Shown here in pieces: positions 8,542-16,236 of a DNA stretch of 19,922 nucleotides. Location: positions 1-19,922 of the forward strand of contig JBCDCP010000052.1 of NCBI GenBank assembly GCA_039181495.1. The letters run 5' to 3'. The notes under the pieces were generated by a model. The model did no database searches. It worked only from the letters and a program-made list of their open reading frames with translations, and had not been told where the DNA came from. Source of the stretch: JBCDCP01 sp039181495. GTDB taxonomy: Bacteria > Pseudomonadota > Alphaproteobacteria > Rhizobiales > Tepidamorphaceae. Each line of letters opens with the position of its first letter. Position 1 is the stretch's first letter. A program made the translations under genes and the position numbers.

Positions 8542-8802
8542 TCAGGCAACCCCGCCGAGCCGGCGCAACTGTGACGCAAGCTCTGCTGCGCGCTCTTTGT
8601 CACCATCTTCCATGGCAAACACCCAGGCATGGGTCAGGTGGAACCGCCGCGCATGCGGATCGACGATCCTGCGTGCGGCCTCCTCATGCAATTGGGAGAG
8701 CCTTGCGGCCGCGCCTGTGCCATGCAGACGCTTGAGCTGAGAATCAATCTCGGCGTCGGAGCATGATGCTCCGTCAGGCCAGTCGACGCGCGACCCAGTC
8801 AT
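8542..8802 (-). CDS. Small unknown protein (86 aa) overlapping the Rieske gene
   Basis: I do not recognise this protein. It is 86 residues, predicted soluble and almost wholly helical, rich in Arg, Ala and His, with two amphipathic stretches (AEIDSQLKRLHGTGAAARLS and DGDKERAAELASQLRRLGG) joined by a PHARRFHLTHAWVFAMED segment. The start is in the last part of the Rieske gene (29-bp overlap), and the only other upstream ATG is seven codons earlier (8823). No good ribosome-binding site is seen, so it probably depends on translational coupling to the Rieske gene. It keeps one frame open over the whole spacing between the oxygenase and the dehydrogenase, where a non-coding gap would otherwise be about 320 bases. 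It may be a partner or maturation factor of the oxygenase, but this is a guess from position. Confidence 0.6.
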   Translation of the reverse strand: MTGSRVDWPDGASCSDAEIDSQLKRLHGTGAAARLSQLHEEAARRIVDPHARRFHLTHAWVFAMEDGDKERAAELASQLRRLGGVA

Positions 8803-9928
8803 GAAAGCAATGTGTTGCGGCATCCATCACCGGCGAGAACACACCGCCATCGAATCCTGTCGCACCGCGTCCTTTCTGCATCCCTTCGACGACGAATATG
8901 TCCTCGACGAACACCTCCTTCCAGAGTGCTGCGTTCTGGGCGCGCAAATCGCCGAAGTCCGCTGACGCGGCTGCGTCCGGATCAGCGTAATAGAGTTCGA
9001 TGTGCTCTCGGGTTCGGCCGTGACCAAGTGGTTCAAGCCGGATCGAAAAGACATGATCCCGGTGGACGCCGAGCAGCACGTTGGGATAGAGCGCGATGTA
9101 TTCGGCTGACTTGTCCCATTTCTCCGGCAACTGCTCGAAGTTCGGAAAGGCGAGATCACCGCTGAAATCGGGCGCATAAACCGTGGTGCCCTGTCCGGAG
9201 AATGTTCCGGGTTGCTCGATGTTGTAGTGGTCCTCAAGCTTCGAATAGCTGTTCAGCCCCGGATGGACCCAGGGCAGGTGGTAGCTCTCGCAATAGTTCT
9301 CGACCGCCAGCTTCCAATTGCATTGCACATCAAGCTCGAACCGTGAGGCCGCGCCGCCGTGATAGATCGGCTTGCCGATGAAGTCGGCCCAACGTTCCGC
9401 CAGTGGTGCGACATAGTCCTCGAACGGCTCGGCCAGGCCCGAGAGGTCGGCGAACACCGCATCCAGAAATACACCCATGCGGACCGGGATGAGTCCGGTG
9501 GTGGCCTTGTCGACAGACTCATGCTCGTTCAGCCCCGGACCACCGACATGCGGTGTCGCCTTGAGCTCGCCCTTCATGGAGTAACACCAGGAATGATAGG
9601 GGCAGCGAATCACGCCGCGGAAATTCTTCTTTTCGGAGACCAGGATCATGCCGCGATGGCGGCAGACATTCTGGAATAGCTGCAATTCGCCATCATGGCT
9701 GCGCAGCAGCAAGAGCGGGACCCCGAGAAAGTCAATAGGCTGGGCATCGCCGGGTTGCGGGACATCGGCACCGACACCGACACACGCCCATCCACCGTGA
9801 AAGATACGCCGCGTTTCGAGATCAAATCCGCTGGCATCGGCATAGAGCCCGTTGGGCAGACCATGGGCATCACCGATGGGTTTGGTGACGGCGGCAAGAT
9901 CGTCAGCAAGCGTGTTGCGGTCGAGCAT
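8774..9928 (-). CDS. Rieske non-heme iron oxygenase, alpha subunit
   Basis: A 384-residue terminal oxygenase of the aromatic-ring-hydroxylating family. The Rieske [2Fe-2S] cluster ligands are Cys89, His91, Cys109 and His112 in C-x-H-x17-C-x2-H spacing. The mononuclear iron site is ENYCESYHLPWVH, giving His217 and His222. The residue three before His217, which relays electrons between subunits, is Glu214 instead of the Asp usual in aromatic dioxygenases. A Glu at this place is known from the carnitine oxygenase CntA, and this points to the quaternary-ammonium branch (choline, betaine or carnitine-type substrates) rather than aromatics. No reductase or ferredoxin gene is in the window, so electrons must come from a partner elsewhere. 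It starts at ATG 9928 and heads the operon of small protein, dehydrogenase, kinase, SDR and synthetase. Confidence 0.9.
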   Translation of the reverse strand: MLDRNTLADDLAAVTKPIGDAHGLPNGLYADASGFDLETRRIFHGGWACVGVGADVPQPGDAQPIDFLGVPLLLLRSHDGELQLFQNVCRHRGMILVSEKKNFRGVIRCPYHSWCYSMKGELKATPHVGGPGLNEHESVDKATTGLIPVRMGVFLDAVFADLSGLAEPFEDYVAPLAERWADFIGKPIYHGGAASRFELDVQCNWKLAVENYCESYHLPWVHPGLNSYSKLEDHYNIEQPGTFSGQGTTVYAPDFSGDLAFPNFEQLPEKWDKSAEYIALYPNVLLGVHRDHVFSIRLEPLGHGRTREHIELYYADPDAAASADFGDLRAQNAALWKEVFVEDIFVVEGMQKGRGATGFDGGVFSPVMDAATHCFHDWVARRLA

Positions 9929-10051
9929 CTCCAGTTACCCCATCGTCAGAGCGCAAAGCGCGCCAAATTTCGATGATGCGACGATGCCCTGATTTGAACC
10001 GCGACAAACGCCAGAATCCGTCCTCGCCTGTTCCAGTCGCGGCGGACTGAA

Positions 10052-10088
10052 ACAGAAAAACCCGCCGCCGGAAAACCAGCGACGGGTT
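10052..10088 (-). terminator. Intrinsic terminator after the molybdenum hydroxylase genes
   Basis: On the minus strand, a 10-bp stem with one mismatch is formed by bases 10059-10068 and 10079-10088 (AACCCG pairs with CGGGTT) around a 10-base loop, and runs directly into a TTTTTCTGTT tract. It lies 28 bases beyond the stop of the large subunit, so the hydroxylase genes are probably their own transcript, and the Rieske operon likely has a promoter between 9929 and about 10050. I could not identify convincing -35/-10 boxes there. Confidence 0.75.
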
Positions 10089-10116
10089 GGCTGCTCAAAC
10101 CTGGATAGATCAGTAC

Positions 10117-12339
10117 TTAGGCAAAGCCCTTGGCAAAGGGCAGATTGTAGATGCGCTTGCCAGTGGCCGCGAAGACAGCGTTGGCCACGGCCGGACCGAT
10201 TGGCGGCGTTCCCGGCTCACCAACCCCTGTGGGTGGATTGTCAGACGGCACGATATGCACCTCGATTTCCGGCATCTGATCGATGCGCAGTGGCAGGTAG
10301 CTGTCGTAGTTGCCCTGCTCCACCTCACCGCCATCGGCCAGTGTCAGCTCTTCACTGAGGATCGAGCCCAAGCCAAAGCCGATGCCACCTTCCATCTGCG
10401 CCTTGATGGTGTCGGGATTAATGGCGGTTCCGCAATCAACAGCACACCAGACTTTGTGGACACGCACGTCGGTGCCGTCGACCGAGACTTCGGCGATCTG
10501 TGCAACGACGGAACCGAAGCTCTCGTGGAGTGAGACACCGCGGAAGCGACCCTCGGGTACCGGGCCGCTCCAATCAGCTTTCTCGGCCACGAGTTTCAAT
10601 GTCTCGCTATGGCGCGGATGATCCTTGATCAGTTCCATGCGCCATTCGACCGGATCCTTGCCGGCCGCCGTGGCCAACTCATCGAAGAATGCCTCGGTAG
10701 CATAGGCTGTGTGGGTCGAACCCACCGCACGCCACCACAGAACCGGCACCTTCACATCGGTGGTGGTCAAACCCACGGAAAGGTTGGGAATGGCGTAAGG
10801 CAGCGTGTTGGAGCCTTCGACCGAAGTTGCATCCACGCCGTCTTGAATCATGCCTTCGAACGGTGTTCCGCCGAGGATTGACTGACCAACAATGTGGTTA
10901 TCCCAGGCAATTATGTTGCCGTTGGCATCGAGCCCCGCGCGGACTCGGTGGACATAGGCCGGTCGGTATCGTCCGGCGGTCATGTCGTCCTCGCGGGTCC
11001 ACTGCATTCGCACCGGCGCCCGCCAGCCAAGCGCCTTGGCGGCGGCTACGGTCTCGACGATAACATCAGCATCGGCGACAGCACGGCGGCCAAATCCGCC
11101 GCCGGACTTCATTACATGCATCCTGACCTGAGAGGGGTCGACATCAGCGACTTGGGCTGAGGCCATCTGGTAGATGTCAGGGATCTGATGGCCACCCCAG
11201 ACCTCGATGATGCCGTCTTCGTTGCGATGGACGACCGCATTGAGAGGCTCAAGCGCGGCATGGGCGAGGAAAGGGAACTCATAGGTTGCCTCGACCACGC
11301 GATCGGCACCCGCCAGCGCCTCCTCGGCATTGCCGTCATTGCGGGCCATAACGGTGGGAGCCTCGGTCGATTGCGCGCGGTATTCGGCCAGAATGGCTTC
11401 AGACCCGCGCGTTTCCGCACCGCTCTCATCCCATTCGACGGTCACCAGCTCGCGGCCCTTGATGGCGGCCCACATGTGCTCACCGACCACGGCCAGTCCT
11501 CGCGGCGTCTGAACCACATCCACAACGCCCTTGACCTGCTTGGCTTCCTCCGCGTCGAAGGACGCGACGGTCGCGCCGAACTTCGGCGGATGGATCGGCA
11601 CGGCGGTGAGCAGACCGGGGAGCTTCACATCGATGGTGAAGTCCTGCGTGCCATCGGTCTTGCCAGCGCGATCAAAACGCAAGGTTTTCTCATTGCCGAT
11701 TTCGGTCCAGGCCTCGGCGGGCTTGAGCGCGACATCTGTGGGCACCGGCATTTCGGCGGCTTTTGCGGCCATGTCGCCATAGGTTGCCTGTTGGCCGCCG
11801 GGGCCGGTCAGTGTTCCCGCCTCGGCAACGATGTTGGTGCTTGCAACGCCCCACTCATTTGCGGCGGCCGCTTTGAGCATCTCGCGCGCCGTGGCACCAG
11901 CAGTGCGATAGCGGTCCCATGACGACGCCATGGCTGTGGAGCCGCCGGTGCCTTGGGCGAACCCGCCCCAGGCCAGGTTGCCATAGAGCTTGACGTTGCC
12001 AGCAGCGCCGATCACCGCCATTTGCTGCCATGAGCAGCCAAGCTCTTGCTTCACCAGCGTGGCCACGCCGTGATAGGCGCCCTGCCCCATATCGAAATGG
12101 GCGGAGTGGACGGTGATGGTGTTGTCCTCATCAATCGTCACATAGGCGCTGAGCGGGTTGATGGGGGCCTCTTCGGCATTACCATCGCTGGCGAGGGCAG
12201 GTGTTGAAGCGCGGAAACCGATGACCAGCGCGGAGCCTGCGGCGGCAGCGCCAATCAGGAAATTTCGGCGAGAGGTTTCAGCCTGCGCGGCCGTGCCCAT
12301 AATGGCGGCCAGTTTGCCGGGAATTCTCTGGTTCAGCAT
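10117..12339 (-). CDS. Molybdopterin-binding large subunit, xanthine dehydrogenase family (IorB-like)
   Basis: A 740-residue molybdenum hydroxylase large subunit, closest in type to isoquinoline 1-oxidoreductase beta and related periplasmic aldehyde dehydrogenases. Residues 23-30 (SRRNFLIG) followed by an alanine-rich hydrophobic stretch form a Tat-type signal, so the folded cofactor-loaded complex is probably exported. Family motifs include HFDMGQGAYHGVATLVKQEL, GGGFGRR (413-419), WWRAVGSTHTAYA and the C-terminal GVGEPGTPPIGPAVANAV, whose Glu (about 708) is the conserved active-site base. GGAGG lies six bases before ATG 12339, and the small-subunit gene ends 2 bp upstream, so they are co-translated. 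It would hydroxylate an aldehyde or N-heterocycle. No cytochrome partner or XdhC-type chaperone is present in the window, so electron acceptor and maturation must be encoded elsewhere. Confidence 0.9.
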   Translation of the reverse strand: MLNQRIPGKLAAIMGTAAQAETSRRNFLIGAAAAGSALVIGFRASTPALASDGNAEEAPINPLSAYVTIDEDNTITVHSAHFDMGQGAYHGVATLVKQELGCSWQQMAVIGAAGNVKLYGNLAWGGFAQGTGGSTAMASSWDRYRTAGATAREMLKAAAANEWGVASTNIVAEAGTLTGPGGQQATYGDMAAKAAEMPVPTDVALKPAEAWTEIGNEKTLRFDRAGKTDGTQDFTIDVKLPGLLTAVPIHPPKFGATVASFDAEEAKQVKGVVDVVQTPRGLAVVGEHMWAAIKGRELVTVEWDESGAETRGSEAILAEYRAQSTEAPTVMARNDGNAEEALAGADRVVEATYEFPFLAHAALEPLNAVVHRNEDGIIEVWGGHQIPDIYQMASAQVADVDPSQVRMHVMKSGGGFGRRAVADADVIVETVAAAKALGWRAPVRMQWTREDDMTAGRYRPAYVHRVRAGLDANGNIIAWDNHIVGQSILGGTPFEGMIQDGVDATSVEGSNTLPYAIPNLSVGLTTTDVKVPVLWWRAVGSTHTAYATEAFFDELATAAGKDPVEWRMELIKDHPRHSETLKLVAEKADWSGPVPEGRFRGVSLHESFGSVVAQIAEVSVDGTDVRVHKVWCAVDCGTAINPDTIKAQMEGGIGFGLGSILSEELTLADGGEVEQGNYDSYLPLRIDQMPEIEVHIVPSDNPPTGVGEPGTPPIGPAVANAVFAATGKRIYNLPFAKGFA

Positions 12340-12341
12340 GA

Positions 12342-12800
12342 TCAGGCCTCCAGCCGGCGGGCCGCATCATGGATGGCGGCGCGAATGCGATGATAGGTGG
12401 CGCAGCGGCACAGATTGCCGGACATGGCTGCATCAATGTCGTCATCGGTGGGATTGGGCGTCTCGCTCAACAACGCTGCTGCCGACATGATCTGACCCGA
12501 CTGGCAGTACCCGCATTGCGGCACATCGAGGTCGACCCAGGCGGCCTGAACGGCGGTGGCTGCCGCGCCATTGACGCCCTCGATGGTTGTCACCCGGCTT
12601 TCGCCGACATCACCGACGGCAAACTGGCAAGACCGCATCGGAAATCCATCCACATGCACCGTGCAGGCACCGCACATCGCGAGCCCACATCCGAATTTTG
12701 TGCCGGTCAGTCCTGCCAGATCACGGATTGCCCACATTAGCGGCATATCCGGATCGGCATCGATTTCGTGATCTTTTCCGTTGATGTTCAGTTTAAGCAT
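12342..12800 (-). CDS. (2Fe-2S)-binding small subunit of molybdenum hydroxylase (IorA-like)
   Basis: A 152-residue two-cluster iron-sulfur subunit. The plant-ferredoxin-type cluster is held by Cys38, Cys43, Cys46 and Cys58 (CGLAMCGAC...C); the second, helical [2Fe-2S]-binding domain uses Cys96, Cys99, Cys131 and Cys133 (CGYC...CRC). It passes electrons from the molybdenum site in the large subunit encoded immediately after it. Length is normal for the family. The open frame reaches to 12821 but the family starts at MLKLNINGK, so I place the start at ATG 12800, eight bases after AGGGGAA. It has no signal peptide of its own; such small subunits usually ride with the Tat signal of the large one. 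This is the first gene of its transcript, facing the divergent cyclase gene. Confidence 0.92.
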   Translation of the reverse strand: MLKLNINGKDHEIDADPDMPLMWAIRDLAGLTGTKFGCGLAMCGACTVHVDGFPMRSCQFAVGDVGESRVTTIEGVNGAAATAVQAAWVDLDVPQCGYCQSGQIMSAAALLSETPNPTDDDIDAAMSGNLCRCATYHRIRAAIHDAARRLEA

Positions 12801-12841
12801 GTGTGCGGTTCCCCTGCCCATTCGGGCGAGATTGCAGACGT

Positions 12842-12878
12842 GAATTGATGGACCCTAGAAGCCTTCCAAGATCAATTC
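12842..12878. promoter_or_regulatory. Inverted repeat between iorA-like and cyclase genes
   Basis: GAATTGAT (12842-12849) and ATCAATTC (12871-12878) form a perfect 8-bp inverted repeat separated by 21 bases, in the 228-base divergent space between the hydroxylase small subunit and the cyclase. Such spacing suits a dimeric regulator touching two turns apart, or a loose stem in the hydroxylase 5' leader. A second perfect palindrome, TGTCGCGACA, lies at 12901-12910. No regulator gene is adjacent, so the protein that might bind is unknown. Confidence 0.45.
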
Positions 12879-13028
12879 TAAGGATATGTGGCTCTGGGTA
12901 TGTCGCGACAATGACCTTCGGGGGCCGCAAGCAGAAATTGTGTTCACTTTTTTCGTCCGCTGTGGCCGCCGGTCAGGCACAATTGACCCGATGCGAATCC
13001 TGACGACACAGGCACCGTCGAAGCGCTG

Positions 13029-14372
13029 ATGGCCATGGCTCAGATTGGCGATGCAGCGGACAAACGACAGGCAGCGCGGCTGATCCGGGCGGAGCGTAAT
13101 GGCCTCCGCCTCGCCCTGATCTGCCGGACACTGGCGCTGGCGGCCGGTGCCGCATGGTATTTCAGCGCCTATCTGCTTGCCGGTCGCAGCCCAAATCCCG
13201 GCACTATCGCCGCCCTGAGCGCATTCATCATCGCAGGCGGTGCCTATATCGCGATCATTGGCACGCCGATCGACCGGTGGTGGATGAAATATGTCATCTA
13301 CACCGCCGACATGCTGGGGATTTGCGCGCTTTTTGTGCTTGTGCCGGTGAGCCCGGGCGAAGACGTGCCTCAGATCATCGCCTTCCGGGCTTATGGAATC
13401 TACTTCCTGTTTCCGGTGGTGGCGATGGCGGCTCTGTCGCTGTCCTGGCATCTGGTGCTGTGGTGCGGACTGGTCGGCGCCGCCGGCTGGTGGACGGCGT
13501 TCTTCATCGTTGTTCGTTCGATGGACCGCACCCTCACCTGGGGTGACATGCCGGATGGACCGACACGGGCTGACCATGAAGACATCTTTCTCTCGATCGA
13601 CTTCATCGGCATCGGCAATCGGGTTGAAGAAACCGGCACACTGGCGATCACCGCCTGCATCGTTGCACTGGCGGTTTATCGTGCCCGCAAGGTGTTTTTC
13701 GCTCAGATTTCAGCGGAAGCCGAGCGGGAAAGCGAACGTTCGGCACGCGAAAGGATCACCCAGAGGCTTGGCCGTTTCATCCCCGAGGCCGTGGCGCAAC
13801 GGCTGATCGCCGATGACAGTGCTCTGGCCCCGCAACGCCGGCTGGGCGCGGTGCTGGTTGCGGATATTGCGAACTTCTCATCCTTTTCATCGGGCAAACA
13901 GCCCGAGGATGTGATCACGGCGCTCAACGGATTGTTGTCCGATTGCTCCGATGCGGTGAGCGAATCCGGCGGCGTCGTGATTTCGTTTACCGGTGATGGC
14001 TTGCTTGCGACCTTCAACACGCCGATTGAATTGCCTGCAGCCGAAGAAGCCGCGCTCAACGCCGCATTGCGGATCGGCCAGGTGGCCCAGGCGCACAATT
14101 TCACAATGCGGGTCGGACTCGCCGCAGGCCCGATCGCAGCCGGTAGCGTCGGCTCGGACAAGAGGCAGGCCTTCACCGTCTATGGCGATACGGTCAATCG
14201 TGCAGCCAGGCTTGAGCAGTTGGGCAAAGAGCTCGGAGAAACACTGCTGATCGACCAGGGGATCGTGCGCGCACTGCCCTTTGGAGCCAAGATCCTGCCC
14301 TTGGGCGCCCATCAGCTTCGCGGTCTGGACGGACCCACCGAAGTCTGGACGCTGAACCGCCAGATCGCTTAG
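13029..14372 (+). CDS. Membrane-anchored class III adenylate/guanylate cyclase
   Basis: A 447-residue protein with about six hydrophobic segments in residues 28-220, a coiled, charged linker (about 225-250), and a C-terminal cyclase catalytic domain (270-440). Metal-binding aspartates are Asp279 (VADIANFS) and Asp323 (TGDG), and the transition-state Asn390 and Arg394 are in GDTVNRAARLE, with Asp387 in the place that reads adenine. The purine-reading Lys, usually four residues before the second metal Asp, is Ser319 here, which may alter nucleotide choice or lower activity. It is a single gene with no obvious partner, on the + strand, divergent from the hydroxylase genes. Two in-frame ATGs (13029 and 13035) are possible and no strong ribosome-binding site decides. 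The membrane part is not a known sensor type to me. Confidence 0.85.
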   Translation: MAMAQIGDAADKRQAARLIRAERNGLRLALICRTLALAAGAAWYFSAYLLAGRSPNPGTIAALSAFIIAGGAYIAIIGTPIDRWWMKYVIYTADMLGICALFVLVPVSPGEDVPQIIAFRAYGIYFLFPVVAMAALSLSWHLVLWCGLVGAAGWWTAFFIVVRSMDRTLTWGDMPDGPTRADHEDIFLSIDFIGIGNRVEETGTLAITACIVALAVYRARKVFFAQISAEAERESERSARERITQRLGRFIPEAVAQRLIADDSALAPQRRLGAVLVADIANFSSFSSGKQPEDVITALNGLLSDCSDAVSESGGVVISFTGDGLLATFNTPIELPAAEEAALNAALRIGQVAQAHNFTMRVGLAAGPIAAGSVGSDKRQAFTVYGDTVNRAARLEQLGKELGETLLIDQGIVRALPFGAKILPLGAHQLRGLDGPTEVWTLNRQIA

Positions 14373-14409
14373 AAGCGGTCCGCCAAGGTCCACCGGGTTG
14401 GGGGTAGAT

Positions 14410-15369
14410 ATGTCAGCACATGGTTATGAGTCGGGTCGGCTCAATCTGCCCTTCGTCGGGATACAGACCTTCGGCAAGGCACCTTATGTCGAGGACTGGT
14501 CACAGATCGACGCTGATGTCGCGGTCCTCGGCGCACCCTTCGATGCCGGTACCCAGTTCCGGGCCGGTGCCCGTTTTGGACCTCGCGCGATCCGCGATGC
14601 GTCAACGCTGTTTTCGTTCGGCCACGCAGGCGCCTACGATCATGAGGACGATGCGGTCTATCTCGGCCCCGAGGTCACGATGGTGGACATTGGCGATGCT
14701 GACATCATCCACACCGACACGGTGGGCAGCCATGCCAAAATCGCCGAGGGTGTTCGCGCCATTCTCGATGCAGGCGCGCTGCCGGTGATCCTTGGCGGCG
14801 ACCATTCAGTCAACATACCCTGCATCGATGCCTTCGACGGGCACGGCGACATCCACATTCTGCAGATCGATGCGCATCTCGACTTTGTCGACGAACGGCA
14901 CGGGGTGCGTTTCGGCCATGGCAATCCGATGCGGCGGGCGGCGGAAAAGCCATATGTCACGGGGCTGACGCAGGTGGGCATCCGCAACGTGTCATCGACC
15001 GCACGCGAGGGCTATGAGGATGCCCGCCGCATGGGATCGGATATTCTGAGTGTTCGGCAAGCACGCGCGTTGGGGCCCGAAGCGGTAATCGCGCGTATTC
15101 CGGACGGCGCGCGAGTCTATGTCACCATCGACATCGACGGGTTTTGCCCGTCAATCGCTGCCGGTACCGGCACACCGAGCCATGGCGGCTTTCTCTACTA
15201 CGATGTGCTGGAGATGCTGCAGGCGCTGAGCCGCAGTTACGAGGTTGTCGGCATCGATCTTGTCGAGGTTGCCCCTGACTATGATCCGTCCGGTTCAACC
15301 CAGACACTTGCTGCCCAGATCCTGCTGAACTTCCTCGGCTTCATCTTTCACGCTCGGTCCCACGCCTGA
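14410..15369 (+). CDS. Agmatinase / ureohydrolase-family hydrolase
   Basis: A 319-residue manganese ureohydrolase that releases urea from agmatine or a related guanidino acid such as guanidinobutyrate. Metal ligands are His132 (GGDHS), Asp154/His156/Asp158 (DAHLD) and Asp241/Asp243 (DID). In the common DIDGFDPS signature the third Asp is Cys246 here; it is not one of the classical metal ligands, but the change is unusual. The frame can be opened at TTG 14398, yet GGGGG just upstream of ATG 14410 marks the ATG as the start. It lies 37 bases after the cyclase stop, possibly in the same transcript, and converges on bhcR with only 12 bases between stops. Substrate cannot be told from sequence. 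Degrading a guanidino compound would fit a nitrogen and C2/C4 scavenging neighbourhood, but that is inference. Confidence 0.85.
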   Translation: MSAHGYESGRLNLPFVGIQTFGKAPYVEDWSQIDADVAVLGAPFDAGTQFRAGARFGPRAIRDASTLFSFGHAGAYDHEDDAVYLGPEVTMVDIGDADIIHTDTVGSHAKIAEGVRAILDAGALPVILGGDHSVNIPCIDAFDGHGDIHILQIDAHLDFVDERHGVRFGHGNPMRRAAEKPYVTGLTQVGIRNVSSTAREGYEDARRMGSDILSVRQARALGPEAVIARIPDGARVYVTIDIDGFCPSIAAGTGTPSHGGFLYYDVLEMLQALSRSYEVVGIDLVEVAPDYDPSGSTQTLAAQILLNFLGFIFHARSHA

Positions 15370-15381
15370 GCCGAGACTGCC

Positions 15382-16209
15382 CTAGCGTTCATCCGAAGGT
15401 GGCCTGCCACCGGTGGCCTGTGTTACATCGACAGCGGCGGCGCTGACAGTGGCACCGAGTTCGGCGTCACGCTCGGGCCGCACGCGCACAGACGGTCCCG
15501 AAATCGAGATCCCGGCGACAGGCTCGCCAAATGGATTGAATATAGGAGCGGCGATGCACCGCATCCCTTCGGTGCGCTCCTCATTGTCGATGGCCCAGCC
15601 GCGGCGGCGAATCTGAGTGAGTTCGGCAAGTAGGTGCTCGCGATTGCCGATGGTCTTGCGGGTGAAGGTCTCAAGACCATGATCTGCGATGATCGCTTCA
15701 ATGCGCTCATCGGGCAGAAATGCCATCAGCGCCTTGCCGATCCCCGATGAGTGGATCGGGCCGCGCGTGCCAGGGCGGAAAAACGCCCGAATAGGCTCAT
15801 GGGTCTCGACCTGGCTGACAAAAATGACCTCGCCGCCGTCGATGATTGCCAGATTCGCGGTTTCGCCGGTCTCGATCATGATGCGCTGCATCGCCGGCCG
15901 GGCCTGATCCATCAGTCCGGTGCGGACAAGAAAGGCACTGCCGATGCGGAAAGCGGAGAGCCCAACCGACCAGACCTGTGCTGCCTCGTCGAAATCAACC
16001 ATACCCTGCTTCTGAAATGTCAGCAGAATGCGATAGGCAGTTGACGCCGTTTGACCGGAGGCTTCGGCGATTTCAGTCAGTGACATCGCGCCTTCCGCCG
16101 CCAGCACCTTGAGCAGTCCAATCGCCCGATCCAGCGACTGGATGACCATCTGCTCGGGATTGCCGCTCTGCCCGCGCGGACGGCCTCTACTGCGTGCCGT
16201 TTGTCCCAT
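15382..16209 (-). CDS. bhcR: IclR-family regulator of the beta-hydroxyaspartate cycle
   Basis: A 275-residue IclR-type regulator. A basic, disordered N-tail (SRGRPRGQSG) precedes a winged helix-turn-helix (about 24-80, with SLTEIAEASGQTASTAYRIL as the recognition region), followed by an effector domain (about 90-260) ending in the family signature GISISGPSVRV. It is divergent from bhcA, the arrangement of bhcR in Paracoccus denitrificans, where BhcR binds the shared promoter region and responds to glyoxylate. The start is ATG 16209. The AT-rich palindromic region between the genes is the expected target. Its stop is 12 bases from the convergent agmatinase stop. Identity of the ligand is from the family and locus, not from residues I can point to. 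Confidence 0.85.
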   Translation of the reverse strand: MGQTARSRGRPRGQSGNPEQMVIQSLDRAIGLLKVLAAEGAMSLTEIAEASGQTASTAYRILLTFQKQGMVDFDEAAQVWSVGLSAFRIGSAFLVRTGLMDQARPAMQRIMIETGETANLAIIDGGEVIFVSQVETHEPIRAFFRPGTRGPIHSSGIGKALMAFLPDERIEAIIADHGLETFTRKTIGNREHLLAELTQIRRRGWAIDNEERTEGMRCIAAPIFNPFGEPVAGISISGPSVRVRPERDAELGATVSAAAVDVTQATGGRPPSDER

Positions 16210-16236
16210 CTGTGAGTCCCTCTTCTCAGTCGTCGG

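Noticed and set aside
11188..11922. A 244-codon + frame opposite the Mo-hydroxylase large subunit.
   Set aside because: Shadow frame; the opposite strand carries conserved motifs throughout.
15406..15417. GCCACCGGTGGC, a perfect 12-bp palindrome near the agmatinase/bhcR convergence.
   Set aside because: It lies inside the bhcR coding part (TGGRPP), has no loop and no U-run; could aid termination but is not supported.
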